A stretch of 64,000 nt of DNA from Pseudomonas vanderleydeniana (lineage in GTDB: Bacteria; Pseudomonadota; Gammaproteobacteria; Pseudomonadales; Pseudomonadaceae). Below the pieces are notes generated by a model. The model saw only the letters and a list, made by a program, of their open reading frames with translations. It did not search any database and had not been told where the DNA came from. Below, piece by piece: positions 62,706 through 64,000 of the stretch. The DNA lies in the NCBI RefSeq assembly GCF_014268755.2, contig NZ_CP077093.1, positions 1,724,001-1,788,000 of the forward strand. Reading direction: 5' to 3'. The translations under genes were made by a program, and so were the position numbers. The stretch's first letter is position 1. Each line of letters opens with the position of its first letter.

Positions 62706-64000
62706 TCAGATCACGAAGAAACCATGGGTACCGTCCCGGCCCAGCTGGGCCACCAGGCCATATTCCCAGTCCAGGTAGCCCTGCATGGCTTCGCGCGGAT
62801 TGTCGGTGCCCTCGTAGGGACGGCGGTAGCGATCGATACGCGGCGAGGCCAGGCGTTGTTCCCCGGCCTCCACCGGCAACCCGGCGGCAATCCAGGCGGC
62901 CGTGCCTCCGGCGAGCAGCCAGACCGGTTTGCCGGTCAGGGCCTGGACTTCGGGGATGGCGAAGTTGGCCAGCAGGCTGCTGCCGCAGGTCAGTACATAA
63001 CGTTGAGCCGGAGGAACAATCGCCAGCGCCTCGGCGAGTTGGCTGCGCAACGTCCACCAGGCGCCGGGAATATGCCGTTGCACATGGTTGGCGCTGGCGG
63101 TGAAGTCCAGCACCTGGGTTCCCGGTTCCTGCAGCCAGCCGGCCAGGGTCGTGGCATCCACGGCCTGGGCTTGCGGCCTGGCGGGCAATGGCGCCTGCCA
63201 GGCGCCCTGTTCGCTGAAGTCGCTCGCGGCCAGGCCGTCCAGCACTTTCACCTGCCAGCCCATCTGCGCCAGCCATGACGCGCTCATGTTCGCCCGCACA
63301 CCGTCATCGTCCACCAGTACCAGGCGGGCGCCGCGGACGCTGGCGAAATGATCGGTCTCCTGCACCAGCTGGCCGCCGGGTGTGGAGCGGGCGCCGGGCA
63401 GGTGACCAGCCTCGAATTCCTCCGGGGTACGCACGTCGAACAGGTAGGTGGTGCGAGCGCTTTCGGCTTGCCATTGGTGCAGCTCGGCCAGGCTGGTGCG
63501 GCCCACGTCGGCCCGGTCGGCCACCGCCCGGGCGGCCTTTTGTGCGGCCTGCCGATTGTCTGGGCCGACCTCGGCAAAGCGTCGCGCCTGGCCATGTTCC
63601 AGCGCCTGTCCGGCCAGGGTCCAGCCGATAGTGCCGTTGCGCAGCGCCGCCACCGGGTTGGGGATACCGGCGTTGACCAGCGACTGGGTGCCGATGATGC
63701 TGCGGGTCCGCCCGGCACAGTTGACGATGACCCGGGTGTGCGGGTCGGGCGCCAGTTCGCGCACCCGCAGTACCAGCTCGGCCCCGGGGACGCTGATGCC
63801 ACTGGGGATGCTCATGGTCTGGTATTCGTCGAAGCGCCGGGCGTCGAGTATCACCAGGTCGGCTTGGGCATCCAGCAGCGCCTGGACCTCCTCGGCGGCC
63901 AGCGATGGCGTGTGGCGTTCGGCCTCCACCAGTTCGCCGAAGGACTTGCTGGGCACGTTGACGTCCTGGAACAGTTCGCCACCGGCCGCCTGCCAGCCGG
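62706..64000 (-). CDS. Multi-domain rhodanese sulfurtransferase-like protein (partial)
   Basis: This is the C-terminal 431 codons of a longer protein; the reading frame stays open to the window edge, and the ATG-like codon at 63956 reads GTG inside the protein (...ELFQDVNVPSKSF). At least three rhodanese-type repeats are seen. The first has an active-loop cysteine in VIVNCAGRTRSIIG, the second (YLFDVRTPEEFEAGHLPGA) lacks a clear cysteine, and the third has VLTCGSSLLANFAI. Similar full proteins have four rhodanese domains and about 530 residues. Persulfide transfer is the family role; the physiological partner is unknown. Confidence 0.85.
   Translation of the reverse strand, partial: GWQAAGGELFQDVNVPSKSFGELVEAERHTPSLAAEEVQALLDAQADLVILDARRFDEYQTMSIPSGISVPGAELVLRVRELAPDPHTRVIVNCAGRTRSIIGTQSLVNAGIPNPVAALRNGTIGWTLAGQALEHGQARRFAEVGPDNRQAAQKAARAVADRADVGRTSLAELHQWQAESARTTYLFDVRTPEEFEAGHLPGARSTPGGQLVQETDHFASVRGARLVLVDDDGVRANMSASWLAQMGWQVKVLDGLAASDFSEQGAWQAPLPARPQAQAVDATTLAGWLQEPGTQVLDFTASANHVQRHIPGAWWTLRSQLAEALAIVPPAQRYVLTCGSSLLANFAIPEVQALTGKPVWLLAGGTAAWIAAGLPVEAGEQRLASPRIDRYRRPYEGTDNPREAMQGYLDWEYGLVAQLGRDGTHGFFVI

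Overview
The window is about 64 kb of GC-rich chromosomal DNA from a Pseudomonas of the fluorescens/putida type. The evidence is a TtgABC/EmhABC-type RND pump with its TtgR repressor and a recognisable TtgR operator, PhaG, XenB, OlsBA, PobA/PobR, an OprD-type porin, a tRNA-Gly(CCC), and many REP/REPIN repeats of the GTGGCGAGCGGGCTTGCCC type. No phage, plasmid, insertion sequence, CRISPR array or rRNA operon was seen.

Layout. 0-8.2 kb: OprD-family porin, the ttgABC efflux operon and divergent ttgR. 8.4-12.7 kb: a DMT-type transporter, then a low-GC, poorly characterised stretch with two unknown proteins, an orphan MacB-like permease coupled to a 38-codon ORF, and a small exported protein. 12.9-17.8 kb: an ArsR-MFS-XenB operon (the pyeR-pyeM-xenB arrangement) with palindromic operators, divergent acpH, and the ornithine-lipid genes olsBA. 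18-25 kb: an unassigned conserved protein, a serine hydrolase with a small membrane partner, YceI, a cardiolipin-synthase-like enzyme, a PAS-GAF-GGDEF protein, tRNA-Gly and phaG. 25.3-28.7 kb: a pseudouridine synthase, a cysteine-rich CWC protein, a Cache-GGDEF cyclase and a periplasmic double-Cache protein. 28.7-36.1 kb: a tandem REPIN array fused to the 3' end of a DHA2 drug transporter, pobA/pobR, a LysR regulator, a metallo-beta-lactamase-fold protein and an NAD(P)-binding protein. 36.3-43.1 kb: a LysR regulator, an AruI-like decarboxylase with an aldehyde dehydrogenase, an AraC regulator, a monooxygenase-fold protein and a flavin-reductase-like protein. 43.2-44.8 kb: a second tandem REPIN array attached to a secreted protein made of twelve 14-residue repeats. 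45.2-50 kb: a KgtP-like permease preceded by a sigma-54 promoter and palindromic upstream sites, next to an NtrC-type response regulator and its sensor kinase. 50.2-58 kb: BglX, a LemA-TPM-TPM operon, a methyltransferase, a DMT transporter, a DJ-1-like protein and a ribbon-helix-helix protein. 58.3-62.5 kb: a FecI-FecR-TonB receptor set. 62.7 kb to the edge: a multi-domain rhodanese protein, cut by the window end.

How the parts work together. Most of the content is ordinary Pseudomonas chromosome: export and uptake (Ttg pump, OprD, KgtP, TonB receptor), acyl-chain and lipid metabolism (AcpH, OlsBA, ClsB-like, PhaG), signalling (two GGDEF proteins, a two-component system, an iron-type sigma/anti-sigma pair) and peripheral catabolism (4-hydroxybenzoate, a 2-oxo acid through an aldehyde).

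The most unusual feature is that at two separate places (28.75-29.41 kb and 43.22-44.26 kb) a REPIN has been tandemly amplified together with the 3' end of a gene. At the second place the adjacent gene is itself an internal-repeat protein of unknown function.
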